From contig BRON01000002.1 of the NCBI GenBank assembly GCA_024345305.1, forward strand, positions 2,046,001-2,110,000: DNA of 64,000 nt, in the 5' to 3' direction. The translations under genes were made by a program, and so were the position numbers. The notes under the pieces are model-generated. The model had not been told where the DNA came from. It worked only from the letters and a program-made list of their open reading frames with translations, and ran no database searches. Source of the stretch: Mrakia gelida (taxonomy: Eukaryota > Basidiomycota > Tremellomycetes > Cystofilobasidiales > Mrakiaceae). Positions 32,978 to 52,844 of the stretch are shown here, one piece after another. Each line of letters begins with the position of its first letter. The first letter of the stretch is position 1.

Positions 32978-34988
32978 TCAAGCAACAACGTTCACCTCCT
33001 CGGCCTTCCCAACCCCAAACTTGGCCACCCAAGCCACGCCTCTCATCCCATCGAACGCGCAAAAGTTGAGCAGAGGAGGATCCTTCTTGGCCATCACCTT
33101 GAGCAGGTCCTGAGCGAGCATGCCTCCGAGGATGGCGGAGGTCGGGGAGAATTCGTGAGAGGATTGGAGGGTGAGGTGGCTGTGAGGGAGGGCGAAAGCG
33201 ATGGGACGGACACGGCGAAAGTAAGGAAGGAAAGAGGAGTTCGTTAATAGTGGTGCGAAGCCGAGCCTCCGAGAAGAGGTCGGAACGAAAGAAGGAAGAA
33301 AAACGACAACGCACGAGATGAGTTCAGCGGGCGGCGAAGGAAGGTACTTTTCTGGGACCTCCCACTTCTTGAGGTAGGCAGCTGCACTGGTGGTGATCTC
33401 CTCGATGGCGTCCTCGGACGAAGGCAGCTTGGAGTGTTTCGATTCGTAGTCCCAGAGGGCTGAGGAAAGACCGAACGAACAAGGACATGTCTTGCGACGC
33501 GTCAGTTTCTCGTTCTCGCGTTCGTCTGCGTCTCCGAGCTCTCCTCCCTTCACCATGTCGAGAGCGAGGTCCAAGAATGAGGTCGTTTCGGGAACTCACC
33601 CATGAACGAAGCAAAGATCCCAGGGTTGGCCTTGGTCGTCTCTCCCTTCTTCATCCCCTTGAACGGGGCCTGCTCGAGTCCGTCGACCATGCTGGGAGTA
33701 GTCACGCGGAACTTGACGGAGGGTTTGGGTCCTTCGCTGTCGGCTTTGTAGAGGGTTGATCTGAAAGGTTGAGGCGTCAGTCACCACACGCCGTAGAGAG
33801 CGAAAACTCGACGCGAAGAGGAGAGAGAAGCAGGCCAACTCACGTCGCGAAGTACTCGCACGAAGGTCCCAAATCCGAGAAGATGTATCCAGTGAAAGCA
33901 TATCCTCCAGCTCCGTAGAAGAGGGTCGATGTTCGTCGACAGGACGCGTTGATCCGGAGCTGGAAGGGAGGAGGGGAACGACGAGAAAGGATGAGCTCTT
34001 CACGTTCGTGTCCTCGCTCTTTAGAGAGACCAGCGGCAGAACAACGACGACCTATGTCCGATATGAGGTACGAGACGACTCACCATATCCTCCTTCGACG
34101 CATCCGTAACACAAACGATATCGATGTCCTCCTTCCTCAAGAACGCGTCCATCTCGTCCTCCGACGAAGGCTCCTCTCCAGCGACGTTGATGAGGGGAGA
34201 AGTTGTGGTTATGGGGGTGACTTTGACGAGAGGGTTGAGAGATCGGATTTGAGGCAGGGCAGCGAGGACTCGCTGAAGTAGGAGGAAGGCGAGGGTAACG
34301 ACGAAGGAAGGGTGAGCTCGACGATTCGGACGAGGCGAAGGAGAACGAATCCACCGAAGCGGACGAGACGACAAACCTTCTGACCGAGAACACCATCGCC
34401 CTCACGGAAGAGGAAGCCAGCTCCCAGATCTTCTGGGGCAACGACCTCAGAGTCCATCACCTGGAGAAGGAGATCAAAGAACGAAGGAAGGGAGGTGAGC
34501 TCAAGTCCACGAGCTCCTTCCTTTCCTTCCCAAGCTCAACCATCCAAGAGGACTTACGATCAGCCTTCCGATACCCGCGAGAACGACGTTCTTGATCGTC
34601 TCAGCTGCCAGCGACTTGAGGTTGACGATCAGGATGGTTGAGGATCGCATTCTGAAAGGGAGAAGGGAGGGAAGGAGGGAAGGGAGATCTGGTCAGCTCG
34701 ACTCCCCTTCCCTGCCCAGCTTCTTCGTGTTCCTCGAGAGCTGGATGGGCATGGTTCACTCACTTCTGCTGAGCCTCGAGTCCCCATAGTCGGATCTGCC
34801 TATCGTAGACGGCCGCCTCGGCTGCATGAACGGGCAAGAAGGGCAAGGGAAGGATGATGGTCAGCTCGAGAAGACGCGAAGGAAGGAGGGGCGAGCTCGA
34901 CTGGCCGCGAGACGCTGGCTCTCTATTTCTCACCTTCTGTGATCTGACCTTCTTGTTTGGATGAAGAAGGTGCTGCTGAGTCTGACAT
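32978..34988 (-). CDS. AOS1: SUMO-activating enzyme E1 subunit Aos1/SAE1, 367 aa, nine exons
   Basis: Exons on the minus strand: 34988-34934, 34821-34764, 34651-34558, 34460-34377, 34272-34084, 33959-33844, 33760-33600, 33459-33315, 33179-32978 (1104 nt). Aos1 pairs with Uba2 to activate SUMO. Seen: AVYDRQIRLWGLEAQQKMR, the signature start of ThiF/UBA E1 folds, then STILIVNLKSLAAETIKNVV, LAGIGRLIVMDSEVV, DIDIVCVTDASKEDMLRINA, YFATSTLYK, and the end block ILGGMLAQDLLKVMAKKDPP with NFCAFDGM. There is no catalytic cysteine domain, as expected for the Aos1 half. The length matches yeast Aos1 (347) and human SAE1 (346). The start ATG gives MSDSAAPSSSKQEGQITEAE. It shares a 250-base divergent promoter with the methyltransferase gene. 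Confidence 0.95.
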
Positions 34989-35238
34989 GATGAGATTTCG
35001 AAGTTGAAGGGATGGTCGTTTGAAGCTTCTCTCAGTCTCGCGGCGAAGTTCCCTCAAAGGACGAAAGTCGAAAGCTCACCGTTTTTGCCCTCCTTCCCCT
35101 TCTCCTTCAACTCTCACCCGCTCTTCTTGGAATCTCGACTCATAGACCGCTTTCTCGGCACGGAATAGAACAGCATTCTTCGACTTTCAAGGCTCATAGA
35201 CGACTCGGATATACCCCCACACACTAGACTTCGCAAGC

Positions 35239-37018
35239 ATGCCTTCCTCGACTTCGGCCACCCTTCTCGCTCGACTTTCCTTCGTCCCTCCCTCTCAGTT
35301 CCTCCCTCGACTAGAGAGAGACCTCAACAACCATCAACCAGCTCTTCTCCTAGAGCACATCATCACCCTCGGGAAGATCTTCCTTCCTCGTGAGTCTTCC
35401 TTCTTCCTTCGAAACTCTGAGCAAACGAAGGAGGAAGACCGAGCTCAACATTTGGGCTGACTTTTCCCCTCCCTCCTCCCGTCCTTCTTGCCTCGCTCCC
35501 TCACTCAGCCGTCCTCGGCTCAGGCAAGGAGAAACCCTCCCCAGGAGGCCTCGACGTCCCTGATTCCGGGTACAACTCCTCCTCCGAAGCTGGAACGGGA
35601 GACGACCTCGACGAGGACGACCCTTACGCTATCGTCCGCAACGACGAGTTCGAACACAACGCATCGAGAGACTGGCTCGTCAATGTCGTCAAGAAGGGTT
35701 CGATGTGGATGACTGAGGTAGATGAGGATAGCCCTGAGTTTGAAGAGAGGGAGAACGTCGTAGACAAAGCTGCTGGTTCGTGTCTTGGGTGTTTCTCGTG
35801 GGCTGAGAAGGTCGCAGAAGGACCGGACCCAAGCTCACTTCTCTCTCGTCCTTGTTTTCTTCACGACAGGTACTCTCGCTGTTTGGTCTGGAACTTCAGC
35901 TGCTGGAGCCTTGCTCAGGACTATCTCGCTGCCTCAGGAGATTGTCTTGACCATCAACGACGCTGCTTACTCTTCTCATTCGCGTGAGTTGGTTTCGCCG
36001 CGTCGTTCTCGTCTCGTCTCGCTTTCTTCTCTCCTTGACTGACCTCCTCTCTTACTCTTTCCTTATAGCTGACTCGGTCGGGTACGCTCACTCACTTCCT
36101 CTCTCTCTCTACATTTCTCTCCAGACTCCTGCTGACCGTTCTCCTCGTCTTTCGTTCTCAGCGTCCAAACCTGGGGATCCTCCATCCTCTTCGCCCGTCG
36201 AATCGCTCAATCCCCTGCCTCCTTCTCCATCCTCACCACCCCAACCTCCTCTCCACCTCAACGGATCCTCGAACTCGGCGCCGGAACAGGAGTCCTCTCC
36301 CTCACCATCGCCTCCCTCCCCGACCTGCCCCCTCAAACCCTGCTCGTCGCAACGGACTACAACCCCCTCGTTATGGACAATCTGAGGAAGAACGTTGCGT
36401 TGAATTTCTCTGTGGGAGACGAAGGGGAAGAGGGTGGGAAGGTGGGAGTAGAAGTGCACCCCTTAGACTGGCTCGCGTTCCACGAGAGCGGGGAGGGAGT
36501 GGACATCCGTTCGGTTGGTAGGGACGGGATCCGGTTCAAGGAGGACGTGGGGGTGAAGAAGGAGGAGTTGATTGGCGAGAAACCATTCGATGAGAGGTTT
36601 GATGTGATTTTGGGGGCGGATATCGTTTATGAGTGAGTGCTCGCCAGCGTCGTCCTTGTCTTCCTCGAAGCGTCGAGACTGACCTTCTTTCCTTCTCGCC
36701 CCTCACCCTCCCATCCCCCTCCTCAGAGCCCACCACGCCCCATGGATCCACTCAACGGTCTCCCAGTTCCTCCGCTTCCCCTCTCCATCCTTGACGTTCG
36801 AACCCTCGTTCCATCTGTTCGTTCCTCTGCGACCCACCCACCAAGCGGAGATCGTTTCCATCGAGGCGACTTTCCCTGCTGCTTCGAGTTTCGCTCCGAG
36901 GGAGGAGGGAGGAGAGTGGAGGCTGGCGGCTGTTGAGGTGGAGAGCTTGGTGAGGACTGAGGGGGTGGGTAGGGCGGACGAGACGTGCTACAGGAGGTAC
37001 AGGATCGCGTGGGTTTAG
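35239..37018 (+). CDS. Methyltransf_16/METTL-type protein methyltransferase, 435 aa
   Basis: Exons: 35239-35389, 35509-35775, 35870-35983, 36069-36081, 36162-36632, 36727-37018. The protein is a class I SAM methyltransferase. Motif I is ILELGAGTGVLSL, motif II region VATDYNPLVMDNLRKNV, and the acidic post-motif is FDVILGADIVYE, followed by APWIHSTVSQFLR. A W-G-S-S-I-L-F-A segment before motif I (VQTWGSSILFARR) fits the Methyltransf_16 family (METTL21, yeast Efm enzymes), which mostly methylate lysines of translation factors and chaperones. The N-terminal 150 residues, with an acidic patch (GDDLDEDDPYAIV), resemble longer fungal members such as Efm2. The exact substrate cannot be told. A 13-nt exon (36069-36081) is needed to keep frame. 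Confidence 0.82.
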
Positions 37019-37377
37019 AGGGGACGACGCGATGAGGGGAGGGAGGACGTTCGTTGTCAGACTGCTCGGTTGGTGGCTGTGCTAGGGTTATATAGACTGG
37101 ACTAGACTTTCTTATGGAGTTCACTATCATCTCCGGTTGGGCGACGAAAGGAAGGGCTGAAGACAGGGCCGAGCAAGCAAGGAAGCAACAAGCCGAGGAG
37201 CAGGGAAAGGGCGAGCGAGTAATTATGGAAGAGAGGAAGAACGAAAGACTCCAGCCAGGACAGCGGAAGAGGGCAAAAAGGCAGCATGCGCGGAGGAGAG
37301 AGCCAAGCGACCGAGGCGGCGAAGCCGCCGAGTCGACCTCAAAAAGAGAAGATGCTCGTACGAGGAGCAAAAGGATG
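37019..37377. other. Intergenic, 3' side of methyltransferase and of tRNA-Trp
   Basis: The gap of 359 bases holds the 3' UTR of the methyltransferase gene and the trailer of the minus-strand tRNA gene. TATATAG at 37090-37096 is visible. No coding signal is seen. Confidence 0.4.
37369..37372 (-). terminator. Pol III terminator of tRNA-Trp
   Basis: On the minus strand a run of four T lies 6-9 bases beyond the tRNA 3' end, with a second run of five T at 37345-37341. This is the usual RNA polymerase III stop. Confidence 0.6.
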
Positions 37378-37450
37378 AGACCCCTACCCGACTTGAACGG
37401 ATGACTTTAAGATTTGGAATCTTACACTCTACCACTGAGTTAAGGGGTCT
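37378..37450 (-). tRNA. tRNA-Trp (anticodon CCA), intronless
   Basis: The minus strand folds into a full 73-base cloverleaf. The acceptor arms AGACCCC and GGGGTCT pair perfectly, the D arm is ACTC..GAGT with AGTGGTA, the anticodon stem is TAAGA/TCTTA with loop TTCCAAA (CCA, reading UGG), and the T arm is ATCCG/CGGGT with loop TTCAAGT. Internal promoter boxes are intact (GTGGTAGAGTG region for box A and GTTCAAGT for box B). A T run follows. A truncated inverted copy lies at 39955-40008. Confidence 0.92.
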
Positions 37451-37584
37451 TGACGAAGCTGTTTTGAGCTTACGATGTCAGCGATTCTCGGCGCCGGGCC
37501 AGTTCCAGCAGCACGAGTTCTTCCCTTTGAGGAGACAGGTCAGATTTACGCGCCAAACCCGTTTCACCCTCCATCCCAACGGAT
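37397..37584. repeat. Inverted repeat arm 1, containing tRNA-Trp 5' part and its 5' flank
   Basis: This segment is repeated in inverse orientation at about 39821-40008, nearly base for base. It covers the first 54 bases of the tRNA gene and about 134 bases of its upstream flank (including GGCGCCGGGCCAGTTCCAGC). Weaker similarity (GGAAGAGA.GCTTCTCG) continues to about 37630. Confidence 0.85.
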
Positions 37585-39820
37585 CAATCTCTGTAAATGG
37601 GAAGAGAAGCTTCTCGAGCTTAAGCAGGAACCCTGGCTTTTTGGGTTGGGTTGAAGGGTGGCTCAGAGGACGAAGTGAGCGAGCGGGACCACTCAAGCGG
37701 GATCACTCATGTTTCTTCAGTTGATATGCAGGGCCAAGAGTGTCTAGCGTAGGCAGCAGGAACGAGTTGAGGGCTTCTGACTGAGTTACTAATGAAAGTG
37801 ATCACTCTTCCTTCCCTAGCTTCGTGGGGATGTGAGAGGAGCAAGCGACTCCAGCTTTCCCTTTCGCTTTCGGTGCCGACTCAAACTTTCCCACTCACAC
37901 TCCTTCCCTTGATCTTTCCCCTCCCATCTCGCCGCACCCATATCACACACACCACAAGCACTATACCCGAGGTCTTCAGGCTTCATATCTCAGCCTCTAC
38001 CTAATTAGCGGACTCGCACTTGATCACCCTCGATGCGTCGCGTCTCGCTCTTTCAATCATTCTCTTCCTTTCTTCCGCCTTCGTTACAGACTTCTGACCC
38101 TTCTCAACCGTCTCTCCAGCTCATTCCCTTAGGATCATGATACCAGCCGGTATGAAGGTCCGATCCCCACTCTCCTTCACGGCTCGTTCCTCGCGACGCG
38201 TCTCTTCTTCTGGCTCGTTCTCGTTTCGTTTTGATGACTTCCTTCTCCTTCCAGACTCTCGCTAGCTTTGTACCCAACAGACGATGCTGCAAGGGTTCGC
38301 AAGAAGAAATCGGTGCTCTCTAACAGCTGGGAGGGAGGAAGGAGCAAGAGCGAGTCGGGTCAAAAAAGTTGACGGGGGCGAGAGGCGAGTCAAAAGTTGG
38401 GTGAGCGAGTCGGGTGAAAAGTCGGCAGGAGTTTCGAGTGCAGGAGTGAATAAATGTGGTAGTAGATCTTGGTTGGAGGAGTCGGTCGGTAGAAGTCGAG
38501 TTGGGCGGGTCCAAAACTGGAGCGACCGACCTCTCGACGGCCCACTTCTTTCTCTCCCGTTGTGGGGACAAGGCGGGATGGGTCTTGAGTGGTAAATGTA
38601 TGTGCTCCTACGCGAGGGGAGACTGGGACAATTGGATAGAGGAGTTTCTCGAGTCGGGGGTCGCTGGGAAGCGAGTGAGAGGAGGGGGAGAGCGAGGAGA
38701 GGTGGTGAAAAGGGGACGACGACGACGGGACTTTCGACGAGCTTCGAGGGTTTCCTTGCTGGTAGAGCGAGAGATTCTTTTTATTGATGACTTCTGGCTG
38801 AGTTCCTACAACTTGAGTCCTTGTTTCCGAGACTGAGTCGACGAGAAAGGCGAGAACGAGAGACGAGAAGACCGCAAACGAGACGGTTGCTCAGATGATC
38901 TGAACAAGTGGCATTGGATGAGAAGAGGCGAAAGCGAGAACTATCTAAGCCAAAGTTAACGCGCTACTTCCGCTACACCTACCACGGCTTAGCAAGAGGG
39001 AGAATGGGAAGTTAAGGTAGCCGGTGAGCCGAGAAAGAGAAGACAAATCGAAACGAATCGAGGACGCGTCTTCTGCTCAACCAAAACCTACCAAAACTCC
39101 CCAACTGTACCCATCTACCTAAAACCCATGAGCAGAGATCTACCCTACGACCCAGGAGAGACAATATGCGCTTCTCCACCCAAGAACAAGGCGAGACGGG
39201 AAGGAGAAACCCAAAAGGAACGACGCGTCGAGAAAAACCCCATACCCAGGAAGAAGAGCGGGAGCAGATCAGCCGAGCTGAGAGCCAATGTTCTAGTACC
39301 TGAGGAGCTTCCGAGGAGACCGAGATGAGAGCTCTGGAGCGTACCTATCTAAAGCCCAAAACGAAAACGGAACGCGACGCGAGAGGAGAGGGGGAACGGG
39401 ACCCAAAACGAGAAGAGGAGCGCTAGCTACCGTGGAGTGAACGAGTCGAGAGGATTCCGGAGGAGGGGTGGCGATAGGGGTGAGATGGAGGGTGGTGGGA
39501 GACGAGGAGAAGGGAGATTGAAGGCCAGGAGGGGAACCGAGGGGAACCGACGCGAGGGGAGAGAGGAAACGAGAAAGCCGAGGGACGCGAGTGTACAAAG
39601 GCAATGGCGATTCGAGGGAGAGTGGGATGGCTATGATGTGGTGTTTTTCGGCGTGACTCCTGAGGAAGAAGAGGAAGAGAGAGAGTTATAACAACGACCC
39701 TAACCATCCCTCGTCACCACACCCGCCACCGCCCCTCCCCATTCAACCTCGCGCGCAGCTTCTCAAGTCCAGATTTGGGACGAGAAGCATCTCTTCCGAC
39801 AGCCAGGGATAGGTAGACTT
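37585..39820. other. About 2.2 kb between the inverted repeat arms without a convincing gene
   Basis: Frames here are short, charged and out of codon preference. One possible tiny spliced frame starts at ATG 38140 (MIPAGMK, donor GTCCGA, acceptor CAG at about 38251-38253, then TLASFVPNRRCCKG and stop after some 29 codons), preceded by C/T-rich sequence at 37860-37930 that looks like a transcription start zone. A short direct repeat, GAGCGAGTCGGGT, occurs near 38349 and 38403. It could be a non-coding transcript or decayed sequence. Confidence 0.4.
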
Positions 39821-40008
39821 TCCGTTGGGATGGAGGGTGAAACGGGTTTGGCGCGTCGGATCTGACCTGTCTCCTCAAAGGGAAGAACTCGTGCTGCTGG
39901 AACTGGCCCGGCGCCGAGAATCGCTGACATCGTAAGCTCAAAACAGCTTCGTCAAGACCCCTTAACTCAGTGGTAGAGTGTAAGATTCCAAATCTTAAAG
40001 TCATCCGT
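39821..40008. repeat. Inverted repeat arm 2, containing the truncated tRNA-Trp copy
   Basis: Reverse complement of 37397-37584 with very few differences, for example a TTTA to CCGA change and a one-base length difference after CAGGTCAGAT. The similarity stops abruptly after CATCCGT at the tRNA side. At the other side it fades towards about 39780. Confidence 0.85.
39955..40008 (+). pseudogene. Truncated tRNA-Trp copy (54 of 73 bases)
   Basis: Identical to the intact tRNA-Trp from acceptor base 1 through the anticodon arm (TTCCAAA loop) and variable loop to ATCCGT. It then departs: CTCAAGGAGG replaces the T loop, and the 3' acceptor strand is missing. Box B is destroyed, so it should not make a functional tRNA. 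Confidence 0.85.
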
Positions 40009-40472
40009 CTCAAGGAGGAGGGAAGTGAGGGAAACGAGAGGAGGGGGACGCGTCGAGTCGAGTTGAGCAATTCCAAGCTCGTCAAACCCACTGCCAGAGA
40101 CTTTCAAACGCTTTTTAGTATCGAGGGGTCTGGATGTTGTTCAGTCGGACTCAAATAAGAGGGCTCTGCTCGACGAGAGTCAGAAGAGGTTAGCGAGCAG
40201 CGAAAAGTCGAGCCAAACTCCTTGTTCTCTCGCTTCCTTCTCGCACTTTCTATCAATCGCCTTCACCCATCTTCCTAATCATGGGACGAACCACGAAATC
40301 CCTTATCGATGACTTTAATACTGAAGATCTCTCTCTGACACAGCTGACCAAGATTCATGCCGATCGAACGATCAGTCCCGCCTCCATCTTCTTGCTTCGT
40401 TTCTTCTTAGCCTCAAACCGTCACCTGCCTCCTCCTTCTACCTTTTCTCCTCCCCTTCTCCATCTTCACAGC
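40009..40472. promoter_or_regulatory. Promoter region of the SAM methyltransferase gene
   Basis: The 464 bases before the chosen ATG at 40473 are C/T-rich from 40395 onwards and end in CTTCACAG. The frame is open in phase back to an ATG at 40281 (MGRTTKSLIDDFNTEDL), so a 64-residue N-terminal extension is possible. I treat it as leader. Confidence 0.4.
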
Positions 40473-42495
40473 ATGTCCATGGGCGGCTCAGATACCTCGG
40501 ATAGCGAAACCGAGTACGCAGATGTGCGTCAAGCGTCTCGTTTCAGAGGAGACCTTCCCTCCGAAGATTGCGAGCTCACCTCTTCCTTCCTTCCTTCGAC
40601 CATTGTTCCTCTTGCAGTCGATCCATACCCTGACTCCTAGCATAGCAGAGCAGCTCTTCACGACCAGCTTCACAGGTGAGTGCTCATCTCATCTTCGGTA
40701 TCTGCGAGGAACAAACGCTGACACTGAGCTCTTCCTCCCTTCGACCAGGCCACCGATACTCGGCGTTGAACCGAGATTGTTCGTCCTCTCTCTCTCCCCC
40801 CCTCTGTCCTACTAGCCAACTGAGTTTCGACTTTCTCTCCCCCTTCCTAGATGTCCAATCCTTTGACGAACCTGCGAAACAAGCAGAAAAGAGCACCGAG
40901 CGCTTCGTTTCTGCCCTCGCCGGAGCAGAAGGGAAGCTTTGGTGGGAGCCTGACGGGAGGGAGGGGATGCTTGACGAGCTGCTGGGAAGTGGGAGGGTCT
41001 CGAGTCCGAGGGTCCTGGATGTCGGCGAGTCTTGATGTTTGATCGGAAGAGGTTCAGAAGCTGACCTCCCCTCGTTGGTGATTCGACAGGGTGCGGAATC
41101 GCTGGTTCGTCGCGTCTCGCTGCTTTGTTCTCGTTTTCGGCTCTGTTCTCCGTTCTCGGCTCAGGTTGACCTTCGCGCTCTCCTCTGGGGCTTACTACAT
41201 ACAGGAGTGTGGATCTCAGCCGTCGCTGCGTCTTATCCTCGGAGCGAAGTCGTGGGGTTGGATCTCGTTCCCGTCGAAGGGTGAGCGAGCTCTGCCTCTG
41301 TTCTTGATCTCTCGCTTCACTGACGATTGTCTACGCACTCGATGCAGTCTACTACCGCCGAACGTCACTCTCGAGGTTTGGGACTATACAACGGGCCTTC
41401 CTTTCGTCAGTCGCGTCACCCCGTCTCTTTCGTCCCTTTCTCGTCTGACCGTCGGCTTTTTCTCTTCCCGTTTCAACTAGCCCAATGGCCACTTCCACCT
41501 CGTCCACATCCGTCACGCGCTTTACTTCATGGCTCATGCCTTCAACCATCTCATCACAGCCGAAGCTCGACGCGTTCTCGCCCCAGGAGGAGTCTTGCTC
41601 ATAGAGGAGAGCGATGGTGCGTACGAGAAACTATACATCATTTTAACCACCTGACACTTGACTGAAGCCGCCCGTCGACATCGCTTCCAGCCGAACTCTA
41701 CAACGCCGAACGCGATCCATCGACCCTTCCCTGGTTTCGCTTCGAGCCCAAGGACGAGATCCGACTGGAACGGATTGTGTTCAAGACGTGAGAAGTTTTA
41801 GTCACTTCAGGCCTTCTGGAACGAAGTAACGAAGTCGGCAAAAACTTCGCTTTGCTGACGACGCGACGCCTTCTCTCCCCTCGTCGCATCTCATTCCAGA
41901 ATTCGCTCTCTTCTCGAAGAATGCCCCGAGGACCCCTACGACGACTCTTCAGGAGTTCGAGCCTTTTCCGAAGTCTACAGCCAGGATTGGAACGTACACG
42001 TCGGCTGGAGAGATGGAAGAAAGGGGGAACGTGAGTCGCCGCGTCTCGATCTTCTTCGAGTTCGGCTCGTCTCTGAGCCTTTGTATTCTTCCTTCTCACC
42101 AGCCTCGTCAACGGAAACCGGCAACCACATAGCATGCGTCTTCGCTCGAGACGCCTACATCGACCTCGTCCAGAATCAGCAGCCCCCGCCATGGGTGGAC
42201 GGGAAGCCGTCGAGGGAGGAGATGAGGCTGAAGGAGATCGAGAAGTTTCTGTGAGTTTCAGCTTCGCAGCATGTAGTTTCAAGCTTCATTTAAAGGGAGT
42301 TTGCCCTTGGATAGCAAAGAGCAGACAGCAGCAGAATTTTCAGCGGGAAACGCGTCGAGCTGACTCTCGTTTCGCCGCTCGCTCTTTCTCCTTCGGGGTT
42401 TCTCCCACAGAACCTCGTCACAAACGGGCATCTATGTCGGATTCAAGACTTTCTTGGCCGTTCGAGCTCAGAGCTCGTCTGATGTCGATTCATGA
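40473..42495 (+). CDS. Class I SAM-dependent methyltransferase (UbiE/LaeA-like fold), 352 aa, 12 exons
   Basis: Exons: 40473-40523, 40618-40675, 40749-40778, 40851-41024, 41090-41104, 41205-41280, 41348-41405, 41481-41616, 41691-41787, 41900-42030, 42103-42250, 42411-42495 (1059 nt). Motif I is VLDVGCGIAGVW, motif II is EVVGLDLVPVEG, then LPPNVTLEVWDYTTGLPF (motif III region), HFHLVHIRHALYFM and the post-motif RVLAPGGVLLIEESD. This is the Methyltransf_25/LaeA-like arrangement found in many basidiomycete small-molecule or regulatory methyltransferases. The substrate is unknown. Motif I is split by two introns with a 15-base exon between them, and the first of these introns (41025-41089) begins with GC. 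The C-terminus is GIYVGFKTFLAVRAQ. The start is uncertain (40473 or 40281). Confidence 0.82.
41025..41089 (+). other. GC-AG intron inside motif I of the SAM methyltransferase gene
   Basis: The exon ends VLDVG with split codon G and the intron begins GCGAGT. A GCTGAC branch site and GACAG acceptor follow. Only this splice joins VLDV to GCGIA, so the GC donor is well supported by the protein motif. Confidence 0.75.
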
Positions 42496-42677
42496 ACGTC
42501 CCGCGTCTTCGTTTTCTGCCTCGTCTTCTCGCGACGGCCGTGTAAAACCAGCACGACGAGAGCAGAGCATACATAGATCACGAGCTGAAGAGACATGAAG
42601 CAAAACAAGGAAACCAAACGACGAAAACGCAGAAGCAAAAAGGAAGCAAAGAAGAAACGAGAGGAGAAAAGAAACAC

Positions 42678-52448
<9,771 letters not shown>

Positions 52449-52844
52449 CCTCGATAAGTAGATCCGTTTCGATCCAGAGAGTTGAAGAAGGGTAAGATGA
52501 AGGTCCTGAGAGAAGGGGGGGGAGGACAAGAGAGAGAGGGAGGGAAGAGGGAGAGAGATGGGATGGGTGGTTGAGTGGCGAAACGTGAGCTCGAAAGTCG
52601 AGCTCGCCTTTCTCTTCTCGTCGCGTCGTTTCTCAGCCTCTCGACGCGTCTTCAGGCATATTTTTCTTACCCAGCAGCTCTCATCTATTGAGAATCCGAG
52701 CTGGCCATAGTGCCTCCATCCGTCGAGGCCAAGCGTTCAGCGAATTCTATCGCCTTCGATCATCCTTTCACCGCGTCGCGTTGTCGCGTCGTCCCTCTCC
52801 GCGAACGGCGAAGAGACATCACCAGCTATGTAAAGGATTTTTTG
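52449..52844. promoter_or_regulatory. Divergent promoter, ATR / small orphan gene
   Basis: The 396-base gap has purine-rich sequence next to the ATR start and a T-rich TATTTTTCTTACC stretch at about 52660. In the frame of the orphan gene the sequence is open back to about 52698 but without an ATG, so a spliced upstream exon is possible. Confidence 0.35.

Noticed and set aside
37401..37724. Open frame MTLRFGILHSTTEL repeated at 39714-40091 as a possible duplicated gene
   Set aside because: The shared peptide is a translation of the tRNA-Trp gene and its flank; the repeat is the inverted tRNA duplication, not a protein family.
38885..38915. Possible box C/D snoRNA (AGATGATCTGA-like motif)
   Set aside because: The C and D boxes are almost adjacent, with no guide spacing and no terminal stem, so it does not fit a snoRNA.
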